Positions 1 to 8,065 of a DNA stretch of 32,934 nt are shown in pieces (positions within the stretch are counted from its first letter, which is position 1; each line of letters opens with the position of its first letter). The translations under genes were made by a program, and so were the position numbers. The notes below the pieces were generated by a model. That model saw only the letters and a program-made list of their open reading frames with translations. It did no database searches and was not told where the DNA came from. Source of the DNA: Candidatus Eiseniibacteriota bacterium (GTDB taxonomy: Bacteria; Joyebacterota; Joyebacteria; Joyebacterales; Joyebacteraceae); NCBI GenBank assembly GCA_030609365.1, contig JAUWCJ010000014.1, forward strand, positions 1 to 32,934, written 5' to 3'.

Positions 1-74
1 TACTGACCACTAGCTCAGTTTGCAGGTTTATGCGCGCATTCCTGAGCATGTGCTCATTTCAGTTCTGCCCCATG

Positions 75-111
75 CACTGCGCCCCCACGGTCCGTCCGTG
101 GGGGCGCAGTG
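75..111 (-). terminator. Hairpin downstream of the papain-like protease gene
   Basis: A perfect 16-bp inverted repeat, cactgcgcccccacgg at 75-90 and its complement at 96-111, encloses a 5-nt loop. It lies about 60 bp past the stop codon of the protease gene that reads toward it, where a transcription terminator is expected. No clear T-tract follows on either strand, so it may be an mRNA 3' end stabiliser or a non-canonical terminator. The remaining bases from 1 to 173 hold only a small TGAGCA/TGCTCA palindrome near 44-57 and no gene that I can recognise. Confidence 0.6.
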
Positions 112-173
112 ACACCATTACAACCTCTCTACTCACGTGCCCTCGCCCTCTGGACAGCGCGACAGCAGCGATG

Positions 174-2705
174 CTACCGAAGCAGGATCATCTTCCGCGT
201 CAGTTCCCTTCCGTCGGCCACGAGGCGATAGAGATAGATCCCCGCCGCGGCCTCGTCACCGTCGTCCCTGCGGCCGTCCCAGTGCGTCAGGTAGCCGTCC
301 GGTCCCAGTTCCGCATTCACCAGGCTCCGAACGAGGCGGCCGGAGATATCGTAGACCATGAGTTCCACGTGCGCCGCCTGCGGCACCGAGTACGCAATGC
401 TCGTCGCAAGCGTGAACGGGTTCGGCGCGTTCTGGAACAGCGAGAGCCTGCGTTCCACGTCGTCCGGGATGCCGGTCTCAGACCCGGCCGTGAAGTCGCC
501 GTCGGAGTCGTCCTTCTGCGCCAACCCGGCCGCGTCACGCGCCACCACACGGATCCGCGAGGTCGTGTTGAAGCTGTCCGGGACGGTCCATACGAAGACG
601 CCGTCGTTCGTTTCACCCGCCGCGATGATGTCGGGGAAGGTCGCGCCGCTGTCCCAGGACCGCAGGATGTCGACCGACGTCACGCCGACATTGTCCGAAG
701 CCGTCCACAGGATGCTCGGTGTGGCTCCGCCCTCGAACTCCTCTCCCCCGTTCGGGTAGCTGATGGCCACCGTCGGCTGCTCCGTATCGGGCCACGCACC
801 GTCGGCCAGCCACTCGACGCTCCGTCTCATGATGGTGTCCCGCATCGCGGAACCGGTGACGCCCTCGAAACCAAACGCGAAGTAGATCTCCCGGTGCCCG
901 GTGCTGTAGCGAATGGCGCCCTCCGCGCTCCCGTCGTATCGGAACACGGCCGTCGCGCCACTCCTCGGCTCGATCTCGCTCGGGTACTCCTGGTTCATCG
1001 CCGAGTCGGGTCCGTTCAAGGTGAACGAGAGCCCGTCACCGATCGGATCGCCGGACACGCCGGCGACGTCGCGGAAACCGGAGTCATCCAGAACGTAGTC
1101 AGCATGCAGGTAGTCCTCGTACCACTGCTGCGAGGCCGAGTTGCCCGCGTCGACCAGTGACCAGCCGATGTCCTCGCCGGAGATCAGCAGCCGCCCGCCG
1201 TTGTCGAGGAAGGGAGACAGTTCGGAACGATTGTCGCTGTCGGGCTTCCCGCCCCACCCGCAGTCCCAGACCACGACGGTGTACCGCTCGAGCTCCGACA
1301 GCGGCATGGGTCCCTGCAACTGCTCGTTCCAGTTCTGATAGATGTAGCCGTTGTTGTCGAGCGCGGCCTTGAAGTAGGCCTCGGTCCCCTCGCCCCCGTC
1401 GTCGTCCACGAGGATGATCGGCGTGGGCCCGAGCACGATGTCGAACGTGTCCGAACCCGCGTAGCGTGCGTCGGCCGTGATCTCCAGCACGAACTCCGCG
1501 ATCTCGCCGGCCGGTGCGAACTCATCCACGGTGAAGGTGTAGGACGAGAGGCCCCACTTGGTCTCTCCTGGATCCATACTCCCGTAGTTCGCTGTGGACT
1601 GAGTCACGGTAACGTACGCGCTTCCGCTCGAGAGCGACGCCGCTACATTCACCCGCCCGGGAGACACGACCTCGTTCTCGAGAGCGACGGCCATCGCAAT
1701 GCTCTCCCCGGGATCGCACCAGCCGTCCCCGTCTCCGGCCGAATCGTCCACCGTATGCGCATCGTGCACGATGCTGTCGCCGGCGTAGTAGAAGACCTGC
1801 TGCGTGGCGGTCCCTACGGCCGCGGCCCCGTACTTGATCCAGAAGAAGCCGCCCAGATCGCCCCACCAGTCGCCCCAGCTGTTCTTGCACAGCCAAGCGC
1901 CGTCGCCGGGACCGCACTTGTTGTCGTCCCATCCGACGATCGCCACGGCGTGGTTGATGGACTCGGTGTCCTCGTGGTCGTAGCATCCCGAGCCGTACGA
2001 ACCGAAGTCGTCGTAGACGGTGAACGTCGTGGCCACGGGACCGTCCAGAACGGCGGTCTTGATGGCGTCAACGTCTCTCGGGATATCTATCCAGCGCTTG
2101 CAGGTCGCGACCTTGTCGCAGAACTCGTCGGCGCACGGCACTGTGTCGTCCGCCTCGTAAGGCATGCACGTCTCATCGACAGACCCGTTCTCGCGAATGT
2201 AGTTCCAGGCCCAGGAGTACCACCCGCCGTCGCAGCCGAAGCCGCCCGTCTCGCACGACAGGACCTGCTGCTCGGAGAGGTCGAGTTCGACTCCGGAGTA
2301 GATGAGGATCATCGCCTCGAGCGCGCTGTGGGCCGCGAAGTCCCAGCAGCTGCCACACCCACCCTGGCTCTTGACGGGCGTGACGCCGTCCAGCGCCCGC
2401 CAGCTGAAGCTGTCTGGCAGATCGCGGGCGATCGGGAAATCGTCGGCGTCCAGCACCTCAAACCGCCTGAGGACCTCGGCCGGAATGCGGGCACCGAGAA
2501 GCCGCTGGAAGTCCTGCTCGCTCAGGTCGGTCGTCCAGTTCCGCTTCGCGGTCCAGGTGTATCCGTTCGCATCGATCTCACGCTGGATCGTCTCGATCTC
2601 AGGATCAGTGACGCCGTCCGTCTCGGCGGACACCGGGCCCAGAAGCGAGACCAGCGCCACAGCTGCGACAGCACACAGCAGTGCGTGTCGGAAAGTGCTC
2701 GGCAT
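174..2705 (-). CDS. Secreted papain-family (C1) cysteine protease with C-terminal sorting domain
   Basis: This is an 843-residue exported protease. Residues 1-27 form a signal peptide ending in VSA. A propeptide-like stretch follows to about 95, then a C1A catalytic domain at about 98-310 with all key residues: oxyanion Gln114, catalytic Cys120 in QGGCGSCW, His252 in SINHAVAIVGW and Asn275 in KNSWG. Beyond it are an Ig/CARDB-like segment (about 311-430), a segment opening with ILVDDDGG that resembles a glutamine-amidotransferase-like fold, another Ig-like segment (about 690-755), and a FlgD-Ig-like module (about 765-843, with NAPNPF, YDISGRLVR and a final MILLR). In the FCB group that module directs type IX-like secretion and surface attachment. 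GGAGG lies 8 nt before the ATG and a good promoter lies upstream, so it is probably monocistronic. It is an intact relative of the broken protease gene at 27.0-28.0 kb. Its physiological substrate is unknown; extracellular protein scavenging is inferred. Confidence 0.93.
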   Translation of the reverse strand: MPSTFRHALLCAVAAVALVSLLGPVSAETDGVTDPEIETIQREIDANGYTWTAKRNWTTDLSEQDFQRLLGARIPAEVLRRFEVLDADDFPIARDLPDSFSWRALDGVTPVKSQGGCGSCWDFAAHSALEAMILIYSGVELDLSEQQVLSCETGGFGCDGGWYSWAWNYIRENGSVDETCMPYEADDTVPCADEFCDKVATCKRWIDIPRDVDAIKTAVLDGPVATTFTVYDDFGSYGSGCYDHEDTESINHAVAIVGWDDNKCGPGDGAWLCKNSWGDWWGDLGGFFWIKYGAAAVGTATQQVFYYAGDSIVHDAHTVDDSAGDGDGWCDPGESIAMAVALENEVVSPGRVNVAASLSSGSAYVTVTQSTANYGSMDPGETKWGLSSYTFTVDEFAPAGEIAEFVLEITADARYAGSDTFDIVLGPTPIILVDDDGGEGTEAYFKAALDNNGYIYQNWNEQLQGPMPLSELERYTVVVWDCGWGGKPDSDNRSELSPFLDNGGRLLISGEDIGWSLVDAGNSASQQWYEDYLHADYVLDDSGFRDVAGVSGDPIGDGLSFTLNGPDSAMNQEYPSEIEPRSGATAVFRYDGSAEGAIRYSTGHREIYFAFGFEGVTGSAMRDTIMRRSVEWLADGAWPDTEQPTVAISYPNGGEEFEGGATPSILWTASDNVGVTSVDILRSWDSGATFPDIIAAGETNDGVFVWTVPDSFNTTSRIRVVARDAAGLAQKDDSDGDFTAGSETGIPDDVERRLSLFQNAPNPFTLATSIAYSVPQAAHVELMVYDISGRLVRSLVNAELGPDGYLTHWDGRRDDGDEAAAGIYLYRLVADGRELTRKMILLR

Positions 2706-2743
2706 CGATGAACCCTCCGTCTGAGGACTTGACCTACTGCGTC

Positions 2744-2772
2744 ATTGTAGTCTTGTAGCATAGTCCTGTCCA
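2744..2772 (-). promoter_or_regulatory. Sigma70-type promoter of the C1 protease gene
   Basis: On the minus strand TGGACA (2772-2767) and TACAAT (2749-2744) are separated by exactly 17 bp; each hexamer matches consensus at five of six positions. Transcription would start near 2737, giving a leader of about 30 nt that contains the GGAGG ribosome site. The rest of the 2706-2867 gap contains a GC-rich inverted repeat (GGGCGCC, about 2861-2887) that overlaps the comM stop codon and may help terminate the upstream operon. Confidence 0.6.
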
Positions 2773-2867
2773 GCTGCAAGCTGTTTCTACGGATTGCTCA
2801 CCTGCCACCCCTCTGTAGCGCTCTCTGTGGCCCGGGTACGCCGCCAACGGGGTCCCTTTGGGGGCGC

Positions 2868-4445
2868 CTACGACCTGCGTGGGCGCCCGCCCGGGGCCCT
2901 CGACAGCCCCGGATCGGACCTGTATTGCAGGGCCTCGGACACGTGTTCGGCGGCCACCGCGCCCGCTCCCGCCAGGTCGGCGATGGTCCTCGCGACGCGC
3001 AGCACCTTGTGGTAGGAGCGCGCTGACAGGTCGAGCTTCCTGACCGCGCCCCGTACGACGCTGCGAGCTTCCGGGTTCATCCGCACGACGTCGTCGAGAA
3101 CTGCAACGTGAAGTCTCGCGTTGACCGGTGCGAACCCGCCCCGGTCCAGGTCAGTGCTCTGCGCCCGCTCTTCCTGCACGCGCCGCGCCGCAAGCACGCG
3201 CTCGCGGGCCCCCCGGGTGTCATCGCGCGCCGGTCCTCCCGCAAGTTCCTCGAACGCGGGCGTCCCCAGCGAGACCCGAACGTCGATCCTGTCGAGAAGG
3301 GGCCCGGATACCTTCGACAGATAGCGCCTGATCACAGGCGGCGTGCACCTGCACGGCACGCGCGGGTGACCGAGGTTGCCGCACGGGCAGGGGTTCATGC
3401 TGGCGACAAGGGCGAACTCGGACGGGAACGAGACCGTCGACATGGACCTCGTGATGGTCACTCGGCCCTCCTCGACCGGTTGCCGCAACGCCTCCAGCGC
3501 GTCCCGACGGAACTCCGGGAGTTCGTCCAGGAACAGGACCCCCTTGTGCGCCAGACTGACCTCTCCCGGACGCGGAACGCTGCCCCCTCCGATCAACCCC
3601 GCCGCGGACACCGTGTGGTGCGGCGCCCTGAACGGCCGGGCCGCGACGAGCCCGCCGCCCTCGGGAAGCAGACCCGCGACACTGTGGATGGTCGTAACGA
3701 TCAGCGCCTCCTCTTCCGTCAGATCCGGGAGTATCGCCGCCATCCGCCGCGCAAGCATCGTCTTCCCCACGCCTGGCGGTCCCACCATCAGCAGGTTGTG
3801 CCCGCCGGCGGCCGCCACCTCGAGAGCACGCTTGGCGTGCTCCTGTCCGCGAACGTCCGACAGGTCCTCCGGGCGGCCTCCAGGGTCGGGACGGCTGCGG
3901 GAGCCCTCGGAAAGAGCATCCGGCTCCCCTCCCGCAAGAACTCTGACCGCGCTCTTCAGGCTCGCGACCGGCAGCACGTTGAGTCGCCCCACGGCCGAAG
4001 CCTCTCTGGCGTTGGCCGGGGGAACGACTATCCCGGTGAGCCCCGCGCGCGCAGCGGCCACGGCCATCGGCAACACGCCCCTCACGCGGCGGGTGGACCC
4101 GTCGAGCGCCAGCTCTCCCATCACGGCCACGCGTTCGAGCGCCCTCGCTTCCACCTGTCCGGTGGCCGCCAGAACGCCAAGCGCTATCGGCAGATCGAAG
4201 CCGGCTCCCTCCTTCCGGACGTCCGCCGGCGCCAGGTTGACGGTGACCCGCTCCATCGGGAACTTGAATCCCGAGTTCCTTATGGCCGAGGCCACGCGGT
4301 CGCGCCCCTCGCGTACGGCGCTGTCGCCGAGGCCGACCGTCGAGAACGAGGGCAGCCCCCGGCTGACGTCGGCCTCTACCCTGACCACGTACCCATCGAT
4401 CCCACTTACGCCTCCGCTCAGCACTCTCGCAAGCACGGTCACCAC
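2868..4445 (-). CDS. comM: YifB/ComM-family Mg-chelatase-like AAA+ ATPase
   Basis: This 525-residue protein is full length for ComM/YifB. In transformable proteobacteria ComM is a hexameric helicase that drives branch migration during integration of incoming DNA. Homologues occur widely in bacteria that are not known to be competent. The N-terminal Lon-protease-like domain (about 1-170) is followed by the AAA+ core, with Walker A GPPGVGKT at 222-229 and Walker B VLFLDE at 303-308. A Cys-rich insert (NPCPCG ... PCRC, about 351-367) and the C-terminal Mg-chelatase domain complete the family layout. The likely start is a GTG at 4445 that overlaps the yraN stop by 7 bp, so the two are translationally coupled; comM next to yraN and rnhB is a common bacterial arrangement. 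I see no other competence gene here. Confidence 0.95.
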   Translation of the reverse strand: MVTVLARVLSGGVSGIDGYVVRVEADVSRGLPSFSTVGLGDSAVREGRDRVASAIRNSGFKFPMERVTVNLAPADVRKEGAGFDLPIALGVLAATGQVEARALERVAVMGELALDGSTRRVRGVLPMAVAAARAGLTGIVVPPANAREASAVGRLNVLPVASLKSAVRVLAGGEPDALSEGSRSRPDPGGRPEDLSDVRGQEHAKRALEVAAAGGHNLLMVGPPGVGKTMLARRMAAILPDLTEEEALIVTTIHSVAGLLPEGGGLVAARPFRAPHHTVSAAGLIGGGSVPRPGEVSLAHKGVLFLDELPEFRRDALEALRQPVEEGRVTITRSMSTVSFPSEFALVASMNPCPCGNLGHPRVPCRCTPPVIRRYLSKVSGPLLDRIDVRVSLGTPAFEELAGGPARDDTRGARERVLAARRVQEERAQSTDLDRGGFAPVNARLHVAVLDDVVRMNPEARSVVRGAVRKLDLSARSYHKVLRVARTIADLAGAGAVAAEHVSEALQYRSDPGLSRAPGGRPRRS

Positions 4446-4816
4446 CCCCGTCCGTCGGCGCCGAACGCCCCGACTATGTGCTCGACCACCAGTGACAGAC
4501 CGCCGCGCTCGATGCGCACCTCGACGACGTCGAAACGTGACGACGTGTCGCTGAGGTTCCGCTCAGCGAGGAATCCCCGGGCCGCGTGGACGATGCGCCG
4601 CATCTTCTCCCTCCCGACCGCCTCGCGAGGAGAACCGTATGCCCGGCTCGACCTGCACTTCACCTCGACGAAGACGATCCGGCCCTGCGCCTCGGCGATG
4701 ATGTCGATCTCATGCCTGTGGAAGCTGTAGTTCGTGGCGAGTATGGCGTAGCCCTTCATCTGGAGGAACGCCGCGGCGACCCTCTCGGCGAGCTCGCCAA
4801 GCTGTCTGGTGGACAT
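4439..4816 (-). CDS. yraN: YraN/UPF0102 family nuclease-like protein
   Basis: I chose the ATG at 4816, giving 125 residues, the usual family length. The reading frame stays open to 4864, but GGAG lies 7 nt before 4816 and the conserved start LGELAERVAAAFL follows it. The restriction-endonuclease-like core is visible: HEIDIIAE, then FVEVKCRSS, which supplies the acidic and lysine residues of a PD-(D/E)xK fold, then a C-terminal FDVVEV strand. The family's biochemical role is poorly defined; a nuclease-like function in DNA processing is inferred from the fold and from genetic linkage to comM and rnhB. It overlaps comM by 7 bp. Confidence 0.9.
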   Translation of the reverse strand: MSTRQLGELAERVAAAFLQMKGYAILATNYSFHRHEIDIIAEAQGRIVFVEVKCRSSRAYGSPREAVGREKMRRIVHAARGFLAERNLSDTSSRFDVVEVRIERGGLSLVVEHIVGAFGADGRGW

Positions 4817-4842
4817 GGAGATACTCCACGGGGAATCCGCTC

Positions 4843-4918
4843 GAGCAGGGGGATGATGGGTCACTCAGTGAGCAGGGGAATGACGGAGCATGCGTTCAGT
4901 GAGCAGGGGGATGACGAG
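4843..4918. repeat. Three short degenerate repeats between rnhB and yraN
   Basis: The 110-bp gap between yraN and rnhB contains three copies of gagcagggg(g/a)atga, starting at 4843, 4870 and 4901. The last two share the longer core cagtgagcagggg(a/g)atgacg. Spacing is 27 and 31 bp. Related gtgagcagga strings occur in other gaps near 24158 (plus strand) and 28050 (minus strand), so this may be a dispersed intergenic element. No function is evident. Confidence 0.55.
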
Positions 4919-4926
4919 TCTCGCGT

Positions 4927-5991
4927 CTAGCGTCCCGCGGGGATACCCGATCGCAGGCGCACGTAGCAGCGCTTGTAGAGGCCCCTCAACTTGGAGAGCT
5001 CGAAGGCAACCAGCCTCTCCTTCTCGCACGCTATCTCGCGGGCGATGCGGTCCAGACGCTCGGCGTCGGGGGCCGCCATGAGCGCAGCCCGGAACCCCGC
5101 GTAGAGCTCCGAGAGCCCGCCCGCCGCGTCGAGCACGACCCTGAACGATCGACGGTGTATCTCGCACGGGCCCAGGCGCATGAGCGCTGAGATGTGCTCC
5201 TTCGTCCCGTAGCCCTTGTGCCTGGCGAACCCGTAGCCGGGGTAGCGACTGTCCATCTCGACTATCATCCTGTCCCTCGTGACCTTGGCCACGATGGACG
5301 CCGCGGCTATTACGGTGGACTTCCCGTCTCCCTGGTGGATGGCCGTCTGCGGGAGGTCGAGGGCAGGAATGGGGTCACCGTCCACGAGCACATGCGAGGG
5401 CGTCACGTCGAGCCCTGCGACGGCCTCGCGCATCGCCCGGTGCGTCGCCCTCAGGATGTTGATCTCATCGATGACACTCTCTGACGTAATGCCGGTGCCG
5501 ACCGACACGGCGTCACGCATGATGAGTTCGAAGAGCTCCTCGCGCCTCGCGGGAGTCAGCTTTTTTGAGTCGTCGATGCCTCGAATCGAGAGGTCCCGGG
5601 GAAGGACGACCGCCCCTGCGACCACCGGTCCGGCGAGAGGCCCGCGCCCGGCCTCGTCGATGCCGGCCACGTACTCCGCGCCCCGGGCCCAGAGCTCGGC
5701 CTCGCTCCTGCGCATCCGCTCCTCGCGCTCGCGCGCGCGGAGTTCCGCGTTCCTGCGCCGCATCAGTCGGTCACACAGGTCTCGCACGCCCTTTCGGGGA
5801 TCGCCCTCCAGCGCGCGCCAAAGAGAGTCGCCGGGCTCGGGGTGAGCTCCGGCGACGTACTCGCTTACTGCTCTAACGGTCATGCTGGAGAGATCATGCG
5901 GAGCGCCCGGCTCGCAACCCGGGTCACGGTCGGTCTCGACCGCGTCCGGGCTGGCTTCCCCGTCGCCGTACCTGGTCTCGGATTCGGCCAT
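4927..5991 (-). CDS. rnhB: Ribonuclease HII with N- and C-terminal extensions
   Basis: RNase HII nicks RNA-DNA hybrids 5' of single embedded ribonucleotides during ribonucleotide excision repair. The catalytic core lies at about 107-290: GIDEAGRGPLAGPV gives Asp112 and Glu113, VDGD gives Asp204, and AKVTRDR gives Asp240, completing the four acidic metal ligands. DSKKL and the HRRSF motif are also present. The family is usually 200-260 residues; this frame encodes 354. About 105 residues precede the core, and roughly 65 charged, probably helical residues follow it. The start is uncertain: the ATG at 5991 gives the full length, while a second ATG at 5883 (residue 37, MTVRAVSEYV) resembles the N-terminal region seen in some longer RnhB proteins. 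Neither has a strong SD. It follows rplS by 28 bp, the usual trmD-rplS-rnhB order. Confidence 0.95.
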   Translation of the reverse strand: MAESETRYGDGEASPDAVETDRDPGCEPGAPHDLSSMTVRAVSEYVAGAHPEPGDSLWRALEGDPRKGVRDLCDRLMRRRNAELRAREREERMRRSEAELWARGAEYVAGIDEAGRGPLAGPVVAGAVVLPRDLSIRGIDDSKKLTPARREELFELIMRDAVSVGTGITSESVIDEINILRATHRAMREAVAGLDVTPSHVLVDGDPIPALDLPQTAIHQGDGKSTVIAAASIVAKVTRDRMIVEMDSRYPGYGFARHKGYGTKEHISALMRLGPCEIHRRSFRVVLDAAGGLSELYAGFRAALMAAPDAERLDRIAREIACEKERLVAFELSKLRGLYKRCYVRLRSGIPAGR

Positions 5992-6019
5992 CGCCCGTGT
6001 CTCTCACAAGGGGAACGTG

Positions 6020-6370
6020 CTACCGCAGATCGCGGGCCTTTGTCTTCGCGGCCTTGCCCGTTCTCTTCCTCAGGTAGTACAGCTTGGCCCTGCGCGCCTT
6101 GCCGTGACGCGTGACCACGATCTGCTGGACGTTCGGCGAGGACACCGGGAAGACTCTCTCGACACCTATGCCCTGTGCCACCCTGCGCACCGTGAACGTC
6201 TCGTTGGGACCGGTGCCCTGCCTCGCAATGACCGTCCCCTCAAACGCCTGCGTTCTCTCCTTGTCGCCCTCACGAATACGAACGTGCACCCGGACGGTAT
6301 CGCTGACCGCAAACTCGGGGACGTCCTCACGCGTGTGGCCACGTTCTATCTCTCTTACCCTGTCGTTCAT
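6020..6370 (-). CDS. rplS: 50S ribosomal protein L19
   Basis: The product is 116 residues, standard for L19, which sits at the interface between the ribosomal subunits. Family motifs are clear: VRVHVRIREGDKERTQAFEG, then GPNETFTVRR, GIGVERVFP and the basic C-terminal KARRAKLYYLR. The ATG is preceded by GGGAG with 5-nt spacing. It lies 41 bp after trmD in the conserved rpsP-rimM-trmD-rplS order, so it is almost certainly co-transcribed with them. Confidence 0.98.
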   Translation of the reverse strand: MNDRVREIERGHTREDVPEFAVSDTVRVHVRIREGDKERTQAFEGTVIARQGTGPNETFTVRRVAQGIGVERVFPVSSPNVQQIVVTRHGKARRAKLYYLRKRTGKAAKTKARDLR

Positions 6371-6411
6371 CTCAACTCCCTGGGGCCCTGGGCCCGCGCT
6401 GCCTGTTCAGT

Positions 6412-7173
6412 CTACTCGTCTACTTCTTCCTGCTCTATCTCCTCGAGGATCCTGAGGTCCTCGTCTATCAGCTTCGTCGCGTCCAGAAGATCAGGCCGCC
6501 TCTCCTTCGTCACTCGCAGCGCGGCCTTCCGTCGCCACAATCTTATCTTCTCGTGATTCCCGGACACGAGCACGTCCGGCACCCGCAACCCCCTGTACTC
6601 CTCCGGCCGCGTGTAGGTCGGGGGTCCCAGAAGCCCGTCGAAGTGGGAATCCGTCTCGGCCGACTCGATATCCCCGAGCACCCCGGGGACCAGACGAGCG
6701 ACGGCGTCCACTATGACCATCGCCGCGATCTCTCCGCCGGTCAGAACGTAGTCGCCGATGGAGATCTCGTGCGTGACCAGTGAAGTCACGCGCTCATCGA
6801 CACCCTTGTAGCGTCCGCAGATGAGAACGAGTCTCTCCCGCGTCGCCAGCTCCCTCGCTACGGCCTGGTCGAACAGCCGGCCGCGCGCCGAGAGCAGAAT
6901 CACTGCGGGCTCACCCGGACCCTCGGCGGTCTCTCCCGACCCCTCGCCGAGCACGCTCTCGGTGGCTTCGAAGATCGGGTCGGGCTTCATCACCATCCCG
7001 CTGCCGCCACCGTACGGATAGTCGTCGGCGGTCCGGTGCTTGTCCCTGGCGAAATCCCTGATGTTCGTAAGGCCGATGGTCAGAAGGCCCAACTCCCTCG
7101 CCCGCCGGAGAATGCTCTCGCTCAATGGGCCCTCGAACATCTCCGGGAAGAGCGTCAAGACGTCTATCCTCAA
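6412..7173 (-). CDS. trmD: tRNA (guanine-N1)-methyltransferase TrmD
   Basis: TrmD methylates G37 next to the anticodon of several tRNAs, using S-adenosylmethionine, and prevents +1 frameshifting. The 253-residue protein shows the SPOUT trefoil-knot features: [13 protein letters not shown] at the start, [14 protein letters not shown] (51-64), [12 protein letters not shown] (117-128) and [11 protein letters not shown] (138-148), followed by [15 protein letters not shown]. The length is typical. The start appears to be TTG at 7173, because the conserved [10 protein letters not shown] begins there and AGGGGG lies 7 nt upstream. Only 10 bp separate it from the rimM stop, and TTG may hold its expression below that of the ribosomal protein genes beside it. 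Confidence 0.97.
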   Translation of the reverse strand: MRIDVLTLFPEMFEGPLSESILRRARELGLLTIGLTNIRDFARDKHRTADDYPYGGGSGMVMKPDPIFEATESVLGEGSGETAEGPGEPAVILLSARGRLFDQAVARELATRERLVLICGRYKGVDERVTSLVTHEISIGDYVLTGGEIAAMVIVDAVARLVPGVLGDIESAETDSHFDGLLGPPTYTRPEEYRGLRVPDVLVSGNHEKIRLWRRKAALRVTKERRPDLLDATKLIDEDLRILEEIEQEEVDE

Positions 7174-7183
7174 GAGATGCCCC

Positions 7184-7699
7184 CTACGCCAATCCCTCCA
7201 TCAGGTGGATCACCATCCTGCCCGAATCGATGTCCGTACTTATGATGACATCGTCAATGACCGGAAGCAGGATCTCCTTCTCGCCGTTCCGAACGACGTA
7301 GACGTCGTTCCCCGGCATGTGCATCACCTCGGCCAGCTTCCCGAGGCACTCACCCTCGTCCGTGTAGACATCGATCCCGATGATGTCAGCCACGAACCAG
7401 CGGTCGTCCTCCAACGGGCCAATCTGCTCTCTCGTCAGCCAGACCGACCAGCCACGCAGGGCCTCAGCGTCCTCCACGGTACTCACGCCCTTGAACTGCA
7501 CCACCTTGCGGGCCTTGTGGTTGCGCGCGCGCTCTACGGTGAGAACACGCTCTCCCTCTCGGGGGCCGGTCACCCTGAGTTTCAGCGACTCGGTGACGAC
7601 CTCCAACAGGTCCCGGGCCAGATCGACGACCACTTCTCCCTTGAGACCGTGTGGTCGCACTATCGCTCCCGCTTCGATCCAGTCGTCCTTCTGTCTCAT
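7184..7699 (-). CDS. rimM: Ribosome maturation factor RimM
   Basis: RimM assists late assembly of the 30S subunit head and binds S19. I start it at the ATG at 7699 (171 residues, the family's usual size), preceded by GAGGG at about 8 nt, rather than at the upstream GTG at 7750 in the same frame. The N-terminal barrel contains [14 protein letters not shown]. The PRC-barrel half includes [30 protein letters not shown] and [11 protein letters not shown]. It lies between khpA and trmD as in many bacteria. Confidence 0.95.
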   Translation of the reverse strand: MRQKDDWIEAGAIVRPHGLKGEVVVDLARDLLEVVTESLKLRVTGPREGERVLTVERARNHKARKVVQFKGVSTVEDAEALRGWSVWLTREQIGPLEDDRWFVADIIGIDVYTDEGECLGKLAEVMHMPGNDVYVVRNGEKEILLPVIDDVIISTDIDSGRMVIHLMEGLA

Positions 7700-7750
7700 C
7701 GGACGGCCCTCGGAAGCGGTCGCTCCGGCGTTCGGGAACCCGGAGAGCAC

Positions 7751-8026
7751 CTAGTCAATGATCTCGACCGTCGCCTTCTTCTCGGCCTTCGTCGCCGCCG
7801 CACCGATGATCGCACGGAGCGCCTTCGCGGTCCGCCCGTTCTTGCCGATGACGCGGCCCTTGTCCTCGTCGGCGACCCTGACCTCGTAGACGATCATGTC
7901 ACCCTTGGTTCCCTGGGTGACGTTGACGTCGTCAGGCCTGGTCACCAGACCTCGCGCAATGAACTCGACCAGTTCCTGAAGTGAGAGGTCCGTATGTTCT
8001 GTGGTCTTGGTCTCGTCCTCAAACAT
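7751..8026 (-). CDS. khpA: KH-domain RNA-binding protein KhpA (YlqC family)
   Basis: This is a 91-residue single KH-domain protein. The GxxG loop is GKNG at 61-64 within GRVIGKNGRTAKALR, and the LQELVEFIARGLVTRPDDV helix is typical of KhpA. In Firmicutes KhpA pairs with KhpB/Jag and binds many RNAs, affecting cell division and elongation; here only RNA binding is safe to infer. About 15 acidic residues precede the usual family start. The ATG at 8026 has AAGG-rich sequence upstream. The position between rpsP and rimM is conserved in many phyla. Confidence 0.93.
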   Translation of the reverse strand: MFEDETKTTEHTDLSLQELVEFIARGLVTRPDDVNVTQGTKGDMIVYEVRVADEDKGRVIGKNGRTAKALRAIIGAAATKAEKKATVEIID

Positions 8027-8065
8027 AGCCTTGAACCTTTCCGGGAGACTCGGTATGAACTTCTG

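Noticed and set aside
30-1160. Long plus-strand open frames opposite the minus-strand genes, including those over ffh, rsmB and pullulanase
   Set aside because: They are antisense to genes with clear conserved motifs, are Arg-rich and lack SDs and domains; they follow from GC-rich codon bias.
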